Assembly: GCF_900100945.1 (NCBI RefSeq)
Contig: NZ_FNCG01000031.1
Span: 1 to 38,000 of the forward strand
Source of the DNA: Mucilaginibacter gossypii
GTDB taxonomy: Bacteria; Bacteroidota; Bacteroidia; Sphingobacteriales; Sphingobacteriaceae
Direction: 5' to 3'
Length of the DNA: 38,000 nucleotides
Numbering within the stretch: the first letter of the stretch is position 1; every line of letters begins with the position of its first letter. The position numbers were made by a program, and so were the translations under genes. A model generated the notes under the pieces. The model was not told where the DNA came from and ran no database searches. It saw nothing but the letters and a program-made list of their open reading frames with translations. Shown here in pieces: positions 1 to 8,246 of this stretch.

Positions 1-97
1 GCAGGTGTCCGGACTTAATATTCTTATCAACTTTCTGCGCATAGCTATCAACTGTTAACAGGATAGCAAGTACAAACAACGTACTTATTTTTCTCAT
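1..97 (-). CDS. Secreted protein, N-terminal part only (runs off window)
   Basis: On the minus strand an ATG at 97 opens a frame that stays open to the window edge (32 codons). It begins MRKISTLFVLAILLTVDSYA followed by Gln-Lys-Val-Asp, a textbook Sec signal peptide with two basic residues, a hydrophobic core and an Ala-Gln cleavage site of the Bacteroidota kind. Nothing of the mature protein beyond about a dozen residues is visible, so no family can be assigned. The flanking 98-349 is AT-rich and holds no other convincing frame; it probably carries this gene's promoter. The signal peptide is what is seen; that the gene is real and intact is inferred. Confidence 0.6.
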   Translation of the reverse strand, partial: MRKISTLFVLAILLTVDSYAQKVDKNIKSGHL

Positions 98-349
98 TGA
101 TCAATAAATAAAAGGCAACAAAATGGTCAGGCTAAAAGTAGATTTTCTATTAAACTGAAAAGTTGTCAAAAACCGACTTTTATTTATTATAAAGCGTTTT
201 TTTTGTGGGCAAAACATTTAACCTATTACACTACTCGCCTTGCTTCATCCATATTCGCCGCCAGCCTCATCTTACCATGCAGAACAGAAATTGGCATTAT
301 TCTTAACCGATATAGCGCTACGTTTATTGCCGAGAAGCAAAAAAATGAA

Positions 350-540
350 ATGACCAAGGAGCTTCAGTTACAATCTACAATCACTTGCCCTCATTGCAGA
401 TTTAAAAAGGAAGAAACTATGCTTACTGCATCTTGTCAGGGCTTTTATGAGCGTGAAAGCTGCAAAACCTGTTAAAGCCCTTACCCGAAAATTGCTGCGT
501 TTTTTGCAGTTATGGTATGGTAACGTCTCCGTCTATATGA
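350..540 (+). pseudogene. GDCCVxC-type small cysteine protein, frameshifted
   Basis: From the ATG at 350 the frame reads MTKELQLQSTITCPHC, then a spaced Cys pair around CQGFYERESCKTC, and stops at about 475. Shifting by one base at the AAAACC/TGTTAA junction (about 467-474) restores LLKPLPENCCVFCSYG and a stop at 540. The two halves together match the layout of the short Bacteroidota GDCCVxC-domain proteins: TCPxCG zinc-ribbon-like start, CENCKTLLKP middle, then (G/E)xCCVFCSYG. A single lost C in a CCC run explains the break. These proteins are usually 60-75 aa and sometimes sit near heavy-metal genes; nothing of that kind is adjacent here. The break could also be a sequencing error. Confidence 0.7.
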
Positions 541-638
541 TCCGGGAACGCCTGCTGTTCATAATTTTCTAAGACTTTATATTTTAGGGGTATCAAAACG
601 TTGGTAAAATCAGTTTTAATATAATACCAAAATAGTTG

Positions 639-2177
639 TCAATTTAGCTTCTCCGTGGCTAAATGATAAGCCGGGTCTTCTAAAATATTGACATCAATTA
701 CCTCTGCCGCATTTTCAAGGAGCAGGCGACAGTCTGCGCTCAGATGTTTCAAGTGCAGTTTCTTGCCTAGCTGTTTATAACGTTCAGTGAGTTTGTTTAA
801 CGCTTCTATGCCCGACATATCGGCCACGCGACTATCCCTGAAATCGATAATTACCTCGGCTGGGTCACCTGCAATATCAAACTTCTCGTTGAAAGCTGTT
901 ACCGATCCGAAAAACAAAGGGCCGTATATTTCATAGCGCTTGGCACCTGTCTCATCGATATACTTCCTGGCCCTGATACGCTTGGCACTTTCCCACGCAA
1001 AAACTAAAGCTGAAATGATCACACCAATCAGCACCGCTAAGGCCAGGTTATGCAACAAAATGGTAATCACAGCGACAAGGATGCCAACAAACACATCCTG
1101 TTTTGGCATTTTATTAAATATCCGGAAACTAACCCATTCAAAGGTGCCGAAGGCCACCATGACCATCACGCCGGTTAAAGCCGCAATGGGTAACCTGCCA
1201 ATAATTGGCGCGCCAAAGAGGATTATTGAAAGGATGGTAAGTGATGCAATTATGCCCGACAACCTCGCCCTCGCCCCGGCTGATAAATTAACCAGCGTCT
1301 GTGCGATCATCGGGCAGCCGCCCATACCAAAGAAAAATCCGTTAAGTATATTGGCTGTGCCTTGAGCGATACTTTCCCTGTTGCCATTACCACGCGTTCC
1401 GGTCATTTCATCCACAAGGTTCAAAGTAAGCAACCCTTCGGTCAGCCCTACAGCCGCCATAATAAGGGCGTATGGAAAGACGACTTCCAAAGTCTTCAAA
1501 TCAAATGGTACGCGCGGAATATGAAATGGCGGAAAACCACCGCTGACAGACGCAATCTCGCTTACTGTCTTGGTATGCACGCCAAAGCTAAGCACGATAA
1601 TAAACACAACGATAATAGCTACCAGGGAAGGAGGTACAGATTTAGTGAGTCTGGGTAATACCACTATGATTGCAATGGTTAAAAAAACAAGGCCGCTCAT
1701 GATCAATAATGGCTGTCCTGACATCCAGACCTCTTTTCCGGCAACAATCGTTTTAAACTGTTCAATTTGAGCCATAAAAATGATCACCGCCAGCCCGTTT
1801 ACGAATCCATACATAACAGGTTGCGGAACCAAACGGATCAGCTTTCCTAACCGGAAGATACCAACAAGTATCTGGATGATACCCGCCAACGCAACTGCAG
1901 CGAATATATATTCGAGGCCATGGGATCGCATGAGCGCAATCAATACAACAACGGTGGCCCCTGCTCCACCGGAGATCAACCCGGGCCGCCCGCCGAAAAT
2001 TGCAGTAATCAAACCCATAATAAACGCCGCATATAAACCCGTGAGGGGCGGAAACCCGGCAAGAATAGCAAAAGACAGCGATTCAGGTATCATAGTCATC
2101 GCCACTGTCAACCCCGCCAGCACCTCTGTTTTGTAGTTAATTTTTTGAGAAAAATCGAATAAGTTAAAAACCTTCAT
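639..2177 (-). CDS. SulP family inorganic anion transporter with STAS domain
   Basis: A 512-residue inner-membrane transporter of the SulP/SLC26 family, which moves sulfate, bicarbonate or similar anions. The N-terminal 400 residues are a series of hydrophobic helices and contain the family signature region (IPESLSFAILAGFPPLTGLY, followed by a GGAGAT stretch). The last 100 residues form a cytoplasmic STAS domain with the motif DFRDSRVADMSGIEAL. Length is normal for short bacterial SulP proteins. A start 12 bases upstream (MQHYM) is possible, but the ATG at 2177 is preferred because a TACTTTTG -7 box overlaps the upstream ATG, and because MKVFNLFDF looks like a natural start. The substrate cannot be told from sequence. 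It stands alone between unrelated fragments. Confidence 0.93.
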   Translation of the reverse strand: MKVFNLFDFSQKINYKTEVLAGLTVAMTMIPESLSFAILAGFPPLTGLYAAFIMGLITAIFGGRPGLISGGAGATVVVLIALMRSHGLEYIFAAVALAGIIQILVGIFRLGKLIRLVPQPVMYGFVNGLAVIIFMAQIEQFKTIVAGKEVWMSGQPLLIMSGLVFLTIAIIVVLPRLTKSVPPSLVAIIVVFIIVLSFGVHTKTVSEIASVSGGFPPFHIPRVPFDLKTLEVVFPYALIMAAVGLTEGLLTLNLVDEMTGTRGNGNRESIAQGTANILNGFFFGMGGCPMIAQTLVNLSAGARARLSGIIASLTILSIILFGAPIIGRLPIAALTGVMVMVAFGTFEWVSFRIFNKMPKQDVFVGILVAVITILLHNLALAVLIGVIISALVFAWESAKRIRARKYIDETGAKRYEIYGPLFFGSVTAFNEKFDIAGDPAEVIIDFRDSRVADMSGIEALNKLTERYKQLGKKLHLKHLSADCRLLLENAAEVIDVNILEDPAYHLATEKLN

Positions 2178-2186
2178 ATAGTGCTG

Positions 2187-2194
2187 CAAAAGTA
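2187..2194 (-). promoter_or_regulatory. Candidate -7 promoter box for the SulP gene
   Basis: Read on the minus strand this is TACTTTTG, matching the Bacteroidota -7 consensus TAnnTTTG. It lies about 10 bases before the ATG at 2177 and would give an almost leaderless message. No clear TTG -33 element is visible at the expected spacing, so the call is tentative. The same octamer stands before the kinase gene at 35378. Confidence 0.4.
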
Positions 2195-2413
2195 TAAAAA
2201 TGGGTTGTTAGCCACCTGAAAAAATAAATGATAAGATTTTTGAAATTTGTCCTGATCCTGTCTGTTCGGATGTCCGGATGCCAGATGCTGCCGCTGTGTT
2301 TCCAGCCCGTGATGCGAAAAATATAGTGATGATGCTACGCGTTCGCCGAAAATCACGCAGGCCATAATGCGCAAGGAAGGATAAATAATGTAATGGGATA
2401 ATTTGACAAATTA

Positions 2414-2785
2414 TTATATTCGTCTGAACTTCATCGTCCGACTTGTAAATTTAAAATACCAATAGCCCTTTACCCGAAGAAACCCCTGCGTGTCTATGTA
2501 GGTCGATGCGTTCCAATCTTTACCGTGCTTGGAGTCATAGATCATACCATCCTCCCAGGAATCTGTATCTGCGTGATAAGTTAAATCTCCGAGTATCCTC
2601 AGACCATGTATTTTGTGATTACGAAGTTTAGGATCTGGGTTATGCCTGTCTTTCCGGTAATCCAGCGGTTTACCTTCTGTGTCACTAAACCAGTCTATAA
2701 CAGCCTTGTGCTCGTTTTTTACTAATGAATTCATGAGTTCATCAGCCAGCGGCCAGTTGAAACAGCGGTCATGTGGAGGTATCAT
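2414..2785 (-). pseudogene. DUF2147 family protein, N-terminally truncated
   Basis: The 123-residue frame shows the C-terminal two thirds of a DUF2147 (COG4731) protein: EGKPLDY...HNPDPKLRN, then GLRILGDLTYHADTDSWEDG, IYDSKHGKDW and a closing RVKGYWYFKFTSRT. Members normally begin with a signal peptide and a GKWxNxxGEG stretch; both are missing. Homology begins at about residue 28 (base ~2701), and upstream of that the same DNA reads as ImuA on the other strand. The first ~28 residues are therefore probably accidental antisense of the imuA fragment. An open frame without a signal peptide is unlikely to make a working periplasmic protein. Call of the family: confident; call as non-functional: inferred from the missing start. 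Confidence 0.72.
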
Positions 2786-3024
2786 AGCCGGGATCCTTCG
2801 CGTTCTGTTGGAAAAAGGAGGAATTTGTGTTTGGATAAGTTATACGAGGCGGATTTACCCACCGGAGTTAAAGCGATTCGTGCTGGAACCTGACCACGTG
2901 ATCTTCGTCGATGTTCCGCTACAGAAAGGCGTCCTGTGGGTCATGGAAGAAGCGCTGAAATGCCAGGGTGTTGCAGCTGTGGTCTGCCAAACACATTGTC
3001 TCAGTTTTATGGAGTCCCGCAGGT
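2715..3024 (+). pseudogene. imuA: ImuA (RecA-like mutagenesis protein) internal fragment
   Basis: In the plus-strand frame open from 2679 to 3101, the stretch NEFMSSSASG, GGIIAGILRVLLEKGGICVW, PPELKRFVLEPDHVIFVDVP, GVLWVMEEALKCQGVAAVV and LSFMESRR follows the Bacteroidota ImuA pattern (HEFxS...GFIAGIL...GGxCLWIS...PPALKxFGIEPDRxIFVDLxxxKDVLWAMEEALKCxGLAAVV...LSFxxSRR). ImuA works with an ImuB Y-family polymerase in damage-induced mutagenesis. The first ~50 residues and everything after SRR are missing, so only about 100 residues remain. The 5' break coincides with the break in the DUF2147 fragment at about 2701-2724. No imuB or dnaE2 is nearby. Confidence 0.75.
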
Positions 3025-3134
3025 GTAAAAGGACTCTCCATTACTTATGGGCTAAACTTGCTATTAAATTTAATAAAGGACTCGATATTTTAGAATTTTA
3101 GGCAGGGAAAAGCATGCAAATTGCATCTTGATTT

Positions 3135-5429
3135 TCATTCAGCACTCCAAACTTCGTTTCGTTTCAACTCTTTTTCTAATGGATTGAGATTGCAAATAAT
3201 GGTAATTTTAGTTCCATTGATGGAATGGATAGCCATATTTCCGTTAAGGTCTTCACATAATCCATTAATCAGCTTCATGCCCAAAGAATTACTGTTTTTT
3301 AATGCTTTTGTATCAGCAATACCTATTCCGTTATCTTCAATCACGAGATGTAAATTTTCTTCACGCTTACGCAATGTTAGCATTATAATTCCTCTCAGTT
3401 TCCCCGGAAAAGCATGCTTTATTGAATTCGTGATCGCTTCATTAATTATCAATGCGAGCGGGATCGCTACAGGTACTTCAAGTTGCATTTGCTCAATATC
3501 AAGTTCGATGCGAATCTTATCGCGAAGAATAAAACTTTCTTTTAAATAACCTACAAATTGGGTGATGTAGGATTTTAAATCAATCGACTTCATGTCTTCC
3601 GTTTCATAAAGCCGTTGGTGGATCAATGACATGGCGTAAATCCGATGCTTGGAATCTTCTATAGCTTGCAGCGCATCACTTTCTAAATAAGACGCCTGGG
3701 ATTCCAGGAGGCACATGACCGTATGTAAATTGTTTTTAACCCGGTGATGCACTTCTTTCAGTAACCATTCCTTTTCAGTCAGAACCCGGTTCAGTCGGTT
3801 CAAAAGGACTTCCTGTTTTTTATTTTTCTGGGAAATAACATCGCTCAGTTTTTTCTTACTCCGGAATTGCCAGTAAAATACTGCTGCAATAATGAGGAAT
3901 AGTGCAGCAGTGATTATTATAACGTTTCTAATTACAATAGCTCGTTCCTGGCTTAGGTGACTTACAATATTTTTCTGCTTAAGTGTTTTGATTTCAGCTT
4001 CCTTTTTTTGTGATTCAAACTGGATCAATAACTTTTGGACGTCCGCCTGCCTCTTTGAATTCTCAATACTGTCATCCAGCCGATGGTTTTTATTTAAGTA
4101 GTTCATGGCCGACAGATAATTGCCTGCTGCTGAGTCCGCAAGAAATAACATGTAATAAAGATGCCGCCTTTCATAAATGGGAGTATGTGAATCCTGCTTC
4201 TCGAGAGACTTTAACAGGTATGGCCGCGCCTTTCTAAATTCTTTATGTTCTACATAGAAATATCCTAGTTCACTGTAATTGCCGGAAGCCAGCCAGCCCC
4301 GGTCTCTCGTTAGACTAAAACTTTTTAAAAAATATTCTTCGGCCTTATCGATTTGCCCTAAAGCTAAATAGCAAGATGCATATGCACTCACGATTTCGCT
4401 TTTTTGGTCGGCAGTAATTGGAATGAAAATTTTTGTCTGTAAATTTAAGTAATCAAGTGCCCTTTCATTTTGATGTTTCCTGATCAATCTGTGGGCAATG
4501 GTACTTATCACAAATTGCGGCGTATAACGCCCTAGCCTTTTCGCAAAATTATTTAACGAAGACTGCGCGGCAAAACGCTCTTTGCTATATTCACTAATTC
4601 GCCCATAAATGATCATTTGATCCAGGTACAAATCTCCCAATGCAGTGCTATCAGAACTTTTAGCAACAACATCCAACGCATTTTGAATATCAATTATCGC
4701 AACCGTATACTTTCCCTCGTTCCAATGAATATCTGCCAGACTCGCATATAAATACTGTACCCCATCAATATGTGATGACTTATACTCGTTAATGATGTTT
4801 AGTAATTCCTTTTCACCACTTATATCGTGCCCTTGCAAAATATGAACATAGGAAAGAAAATGCATGGACTGCAGTTTATTTTTAATAAGATTAAGACGCG
4901 AACTCAAAGCAAGCGCTTCTTCTGCATAAAATTTACCTGCTCCCAACGCGTCCGCCAATGGCCTTTGTGGACAGAAAATATAGGTATAAGCCAAACCTAT
5001 TTGAATGTTGTTTCGGATGGTCGAATCTTTAACAGATGGTAAAAGTTTTTCGGCGTCTTTGAGGCTATCCTCCAGGATATAGATCGTTGCAAGTGAGAAC
5101 AAAGCCTCATCTGATTTTTTTGAATTTCCTAAGGAAATACTCAGGGCACGGGCCTGATTCGCATACCTCATAGCTATTGGAAAATCATCGTAATTTTTTA
5201 GTGGTTTATTGTAGTGAATATTGGAAAGTTTAAGCAACACGTCTATATGTTCGAGTTTGCTATGCGAGTTACGCATTTGTCGGAGCAAAGTCTGTTCTTG
5301 ATCAGCAGGTACAATTCGCGGTGCTGGGTAAAATTGAGCATGTACCATGCAGGGGATAAGAACACTGATCGAGATAACCAATATGATGATAGGAAATGAG
5401 CAAGAGGTCGAAGAATTCACTTTTTTCAT
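3135..5429 (-). CDS. TPR-containing sensor histidine kinase, HisKA_2 type
   Basis: A 764-residue membrane sensor kinase. It has a signal peptide or N-terminal anchor (to about residue 31, ending MVHAQ), then a periplasmic region of TPR-like helical hairpins to about residue 480, one transmembrane helix near 500-522 (NVIIITAALFLIIAAVFYW), a short coiled coil, and the kinase core. The H-box is EVHHRVKNNL (HisKA_2 dimerisation domain); the ATPase has N-box INEAITNSIKHAF, G1 DNGIGIAD and G2 NSLGMKL, all intact. It should autophosphorylate the first or second His of HH and pass phosphate to an unlinked response regulator. No regulator gene adjoins it. It is one of three such paralogues in this window; the others are at 32513 and 35378. 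Confidence 0.92.
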   Translation of the reverse strand: MKKVNSSTSCSFPIIILVISISVLIPCMVHAQFYPAPRIVPADQEQTLLRQMRNSHSKLEHIDVLLKLSNIHYNKPLKNYDDFPIAMRYANQARALSISLGNSKKSDEALFSLATIYILEDSLKDAEKLLPSVKDSTIRNNIQIGLAYTYIFCPQRPLADALGAGKFYAEEALALSSRLNLIKNKLQSMHFLSYVHILQGHDISGEKELLNIINEYKSSHIDGVQYLYASLADIHWNEGKYTVAIIDIQNALDVVAKSSDSTALGDLYLDQMIIYGRISEYSKERFAAQSSLNNFAKRLGRYTPQFVISTIAHRLIRKHQNERALDYLNLQTKIFIPITADQKSEIVSAYASCYLALGQIDKAEEYFLKSFSLTRDRGWLASGNYSELGYFYVEHKEFRKARPYLLKSLEKQDSHTPIYERRHLYYMLFLADSAAGNYLSAMNYLNKNHRLDDSIENSKRQADVQKLLIQFESQKKEAEIKTLKQKNIVSHLSQERAIVIRNVIIITAALFLIIAAVFYWQFRSKKKLSDVISQKNKKQEVLLNRLNRVLTEKEWLLKEVHHRVKNNLHTVMCLLESQASYLESDALQAIEDSKHRIYAMSLIHQRLYETEDMKSIDLKSYITQFVGYLKESFILRDKIRIELDIEQMQLEVPVAIPLALIINEAITNSIKHAFPGKLRGIIMLTLRKREENLHLVIEDNGIGIADTKALKNSNSLGMKLINGLCEDLNGNMAIHSINGTKITIICNLNPLEKELKRNEVWSAE

Positions 5430-5783
5430 TTAGCGTCGATTATCTATTAAATTTAGGTACTTCTTTTTAGATATTGACTTAATTTTCATATCAGCACAAT
5501 AAAGTTTTAGTGCACCCAGTAATGCCTTTGCCTCTGGCAAATACTTTACTGTCATCGCACAAGTTATTTTGCCTTAGCATTAATATGACTCTTTTGGAAT
5601 CTTATCACCGAACCTGCTGGAAAGGATTTTCGCTTGGCAACCGCAAATATTAAGTAATCTAACGTGAGTTCGGGTTAAGGATAATAATATCGAGGAGTTG
5701 TTTTTCTGTATTTAACTATTTGAATATCAATAAGTAAGCATATTTTGTTATATTTAGGTGTCAAATCCAAATGATATCAATCT
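5430..5783. other. Intergenic, no gene seen
   Basis: This 354-base AT-rich gap holds the upstream region of the minus-strand kinase and the DNA preceding an IS982 fragment. No convincing coding frame, strong hairpin or tRNA-like fold was found. The left end of the IS982 remnant must fall within the last ~100 bases, but I could not identify a terminal inverted repeat. Confidence 0.5.
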
Positions 5784-6011
5784 ATGCTTACTCCCTCTAA
5801 AATTATCGAAATTTTCGTTAAAGTCGATGACTTCTGTAAAGAATTCGAGTCTGAAATAGCCGTTCACCAACTTGATGCAGGTGTTCATAAAGTAAGAGAT
5901 CACAAAGCGTCCCTGTCTGATAGCGAGATTATCACTATTCTTATCGCTTTTCATAGTGGCCATTTTACGAATCTTAAACACTTCTACTTTTATTTTATCT
6001 GTGCTCAATAG
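5784..6011 (+). pseudogene. IS982 family transposase, N-terminal fragment
   Basis: The 75-residue frame begins MLTPSKIIEIFVKVDDFCKE and contains LSDSEIITILIAFHSG followed by NLKHFYFYF. This is the conserved N-terminus of IS982-family transposases (IxEIFxxxDDFCKEF...xxSDSEIITIxIxFHxGxFxNxKHFYxxY). The frame then stops, and the ~200 residues carrying the DDE catalytic core cannot be found downstream. It is the stump of a deleted insertion sequence and cannot transpose. It lies in a debris field between the kinase and the CHAT module. Confidence 0.75.
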
Positions 6012-6195
6012 GTCCTCCAACCTGTCAAAAACCTATCTGATTAATGCAAAATGCGAAGCCCGGAAACCCTATACCTACAAACATTAGCGTAATATCATAC
6101 TCAGCCATAAGCATCTTTTTAAATGGACTTGTGGCTAATTATAAAGAATACGATTTGCTCACAAGCATGGAAAATCAAAGTTAAAATAGAAGTGA

Positions 6196-6621
6196 AAGAA
6201 GTTATCGGTCGTCCTCAACCTCCTGTTTAAAAGTACGGATTGCACTTTCCATGCCGAAGGAGGAATCGATATTATCGGTGACTGCAAGCATGAGGGTTTA
6301 AGGTCTAACCGGGCGATCCACCTGCAGAACCGCGCGATCGATACGGTGATGATGATGATCCCGTCTGACTGGAAACGAGGCCTGGAGATCAAAGAATTTC
6401 GTAAACAGAACACCCTGCTCGTATCGTGGTCGGACGCTCAAATCAACGAGGTGGAAGCTTTTGTCAAGCAGTTGGATGTTTTGGTGCCAAGCGTGTTGGC
6501 TGAGGTGACATTGATCGATATTCATAAATCCAATACCATATCCACCGGGATCTCTGCGGGTGTTTCAGATAGTGTAAAAACAGGGGGAACGGTACTTTCC
6601 GGTCTGGGCTATACGTTTGGG
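6196..6621 (+). pseudogene. Secretin-like protein fragment (N-domain region)
   Basis: A frame without a proper start reads FKSTDCTFHAEGGIDIIGD, HLQNRAIDTVMMMIPSDW, then NTLLVSWSDAQINEVEAF, VKQLDVLVPSVLAEVTLIDI and ISAGVSD. The order 'N-TLLV-G-xxQI-xxxxxF-xxQLDVxVxxVLxEVxxIDI' is typical of the last N-domain and entry into the secretin core of GspD/PilQ-type outer-membrane channels. No signal peptide and no C-terminal secretin barrel remain. The homology ends abruptly after YTFG at about 6621, exactly where the noncoding repeat copy at 6622 begins; the frame then runs into the repeat until a stop at 6720. Family level is fairly sure, exact subfamily is not. Confidence 0.55.
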
Positions 6622-6911
6622 GTTCCCGCTCTCACTCCTACTCTCTATTTATATAAATCAATATTTCATATACCTACCTATTTAACACCTAAAGCCCGTT
6701 TCTCTTTTATAGCTTGGTGAGCATTAAGTGAGCGAAGCAAAAACATACAATGTCTACTTTGATAATGAGCTACTTAAGCAAGTATTAAACTCCTCCGGAC
6801 TCTCAATATTACTTTTCAAAATGGAAAAACGAAAAAAACGGCCCTCGAAATATCTTAAAAATCATTTCATGCACCAAATAGGCTTGAGCCATCTTTAAGC
6901 GATCTAAGATT
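6622..6911 (+). repeat. Long direct repeat, copy A (pair with 31980-32263)
   Basis: About 285 bases align colinearly with 31980-32263 on the same strand. Shared landmarks are cccgctct, ctcctactc, ttatataaatca, tatttaacacctaa, agcttggtgagcatt, gataatga(g/a)ctacttaag, ctttcaaaatgg, gcacc-aaat(a/g)ggcttgaacca-like and aagc(g/a)atctaa. By eye roughly three quarters to four fifths of positions agree. The first bases resemble the 3' end of a tRNA gene, as at integration sites. In this copy the hairpin seen in copy B at 32186-32219 is half lost. The secretin fragment stops at its left edge, so this edge looks like a recombination or integration boundary. Confidence 0.7.
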
Positions 6912-7222
6912 GACAATTCAATATCAACGAAGTGAAACGATCAAGACATTCTGTTAATTGGCACTCAAACTTGTCATCTACGCGAATCAATTTCTTGAGT
7001 ATCTGAAGCCATTTGTCGTTAATTTGATAATTGAGGCCGATTTGCATCATCTAAGCCGTTTTTGATTTAACCGGAGAAAATTGTTGAATTTAATTTTTAA
7101 TCAGGCAAAAAGAGTTAGAGCAACAATTATTTATTTGATTCTTTCATACAGTTTTTAAGCGAAATTGCGGGCATCTAAGGCGCTTTTTAACAAGCCACTT
7201 TTACAACTATAGCAGGCTGATA
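6912..7222. other. Intergenic, AT-rich; no supported gene
   Basis: This stretch continues from repeat copy A towards the CHAT module. A short minus-strand frame (7050 to 6904, 48 residues, starting MMQIGLNYQINDKWLQ) is amphipathic in composition but matches nothing I recognise. No terminator-like hairpin and no RNA gene was seen. Confidence 0.4.
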
Positions 7223-7273
7223 GGTTACATAATTTACTAAACAGGTTACAATCATTTCATAAACGTTGACTAA
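7223..7273 (+). promoter_or_regulatory. Candidate ECF sigma promoter of the lipoprotein-CHAT operon (with tandem half)
   Basis: GGTTAC at 7244-7249 is followed after exactly 19 bases by ACTAA at 7269-7273. The same GGTTAC-N19-ACTAA arrangement stands before the two minus-strand transcription units of the module. A second GGTTAC lies 21 bases upstream (7223-7228), i.e. two helical turns, with ACAAT rather than ACTAA at the matching position. The promoter would leave a leader of about 120 bases before the ATG at 7394. That these are ECF promoter elements is inferred from repetition and spacing; the motif itself is plainly visible. Confidence 0.62.
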
Positions 7274-7393
7274 CAATGAGGCGGATTAGTTCAGGTGCAA
7301 TATTATTGCATAATGCAGTTCAGGCAACCTCAACATCATTCTAACAGTATTATATATATGAGGTAAGTAATTTAATTGTAATTAGCGTTAACC

Positions 7394-8221
7394 ATGCAAA
7401 AAACCATTCAAATTCTTTTCCCTGTTATTCTTTGTATGTTATTTTCCTGCAAAAAAGACAGACAATCGGCACCTGCAACGATTCCTCCAATAACCAGCGG
7501 TTCCAATACTTTGTATAGTGATTCAATTTTTTTCGTGCAGGCTTCTGACAACAATGTAAAATCTTTACTTAGCTCAAAAGGCAAATTCAGTAGTTTACCA
7601 GACGGTCTGTCCTTTAACGAAAATACCGGGGAAATTAACGTTAACTCGAGTGAAACCGGTTTAAGATATAAGGTTACTTTTACACCGAATGACGGCGGAG
7701 CACCACAAACATCTACCATTATTATATCAGGTATAAACTACCAAGATAAAATTTACAATCTGTCACAGGGGGATAGTATCGCTGTACCTATTTATAATGC
7801 AAACCCCAAATTAACCCTTCCCGGGACAGACGGTAGTAACCTATTTGATCAGAACGGAGGGTGCAAAAAAGCAGGTATTGATGTCAATAACCGTGATGGC
7901 ATTATAAATCTGGCTTTATCTGTTCGTAACCAAGGCATAGATACAGGTGCCACACAACAGGTAAAACTTGCTTATCGCCTTAACGACGCAAGTAAAAATT
8001 CATTAAATGGCCTGGAAGTAAAAATATATTTTTACCGCACCGCAAACGAGATCCCTCAATACCTTCTCGATTTGTTAACAGCGAGAAAAATGCAGATGCT
8101 TGGGGCAGTTGCCTCGCAAACAAACCAACAATCGAACGTCGTCACCTTATCGAGCATTGCATTTAATGTCAAAAGACCTGTAAAGGCAAGGCCCCCCTGT
8201 ATAATTGTTGTAAGCCGCTGA
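7394..8221 (+). CDS. Putative lipoprotein with Ig/cadherin-like segment
   Basis: A 275-residue lipoprotein. The signal peptide ends in the lipobox MLFSC, giving lipidated Cys19 followed by KKDRQ. Residues ~60-110 (FSSLPDGLSFNENTGEINV... then TGLRYKVTFTPNDGG) have the 'LPxGLSFNxxTGxIxG' pattern of He_PIG/cadherin-like Ig folds found in many Bacteroidota surface proteins. The rest (residues ~120-275) is not recognised. Its stop is 25 bases before the ATG of the TPR-CHAT gene and no terminator intervenes, so the two are almost certainly co-transcribed from the GGTTAC/ACTAA promoter. It could be an envelope-anchored partner, ligand-binding subunit or substrate of the CHAT protein; none of these is shown by the sequence. 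Confidence 0.85.
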   Translation: MQKTIQILFPVILCMLFSCKKDRQSAPATIPPITSGSNTLYSDSIFFVQASDNNVKSLLSSKGKFSSLPDGLSFNENTGEINVNSSETGLRYKVTFTPNDGGAPQTSTIIISGINYQDKIYNLSQGDSIAVPIYNANPKLTLPGTDGSNLFDQNGGCKKAGIDVNNRDGIINLALSVRNQGIDTGATQQVKLAYRLNDASKNSLNGLEVKIYFYRTANEIPQYLLDLLTARKMQMLGAVASQTNQQSNVVTLSSIAFNVKRPVKARPPCIIVVSR

Positions 8222-8246
8222 CTTATATTTTTCTTATATTTAAAGT

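Noticed and set aside
6721..6900. Frame beginning at the GTG shared by both long repeats (VSEAKTYNVYFDNELLK / VSKAKAYIIYFDNELLK)
   Set aside because: Conserved for about 20 codons but the two copies then diverge and stop at different points; could be a relic of a coding region, too weak to call a gene.
6904..7050. 48-residue minus-strand frame beside repeat copy A
   Set aside because: No recognised motif, no promoter or ribosome site, and copy B does not preserve it.
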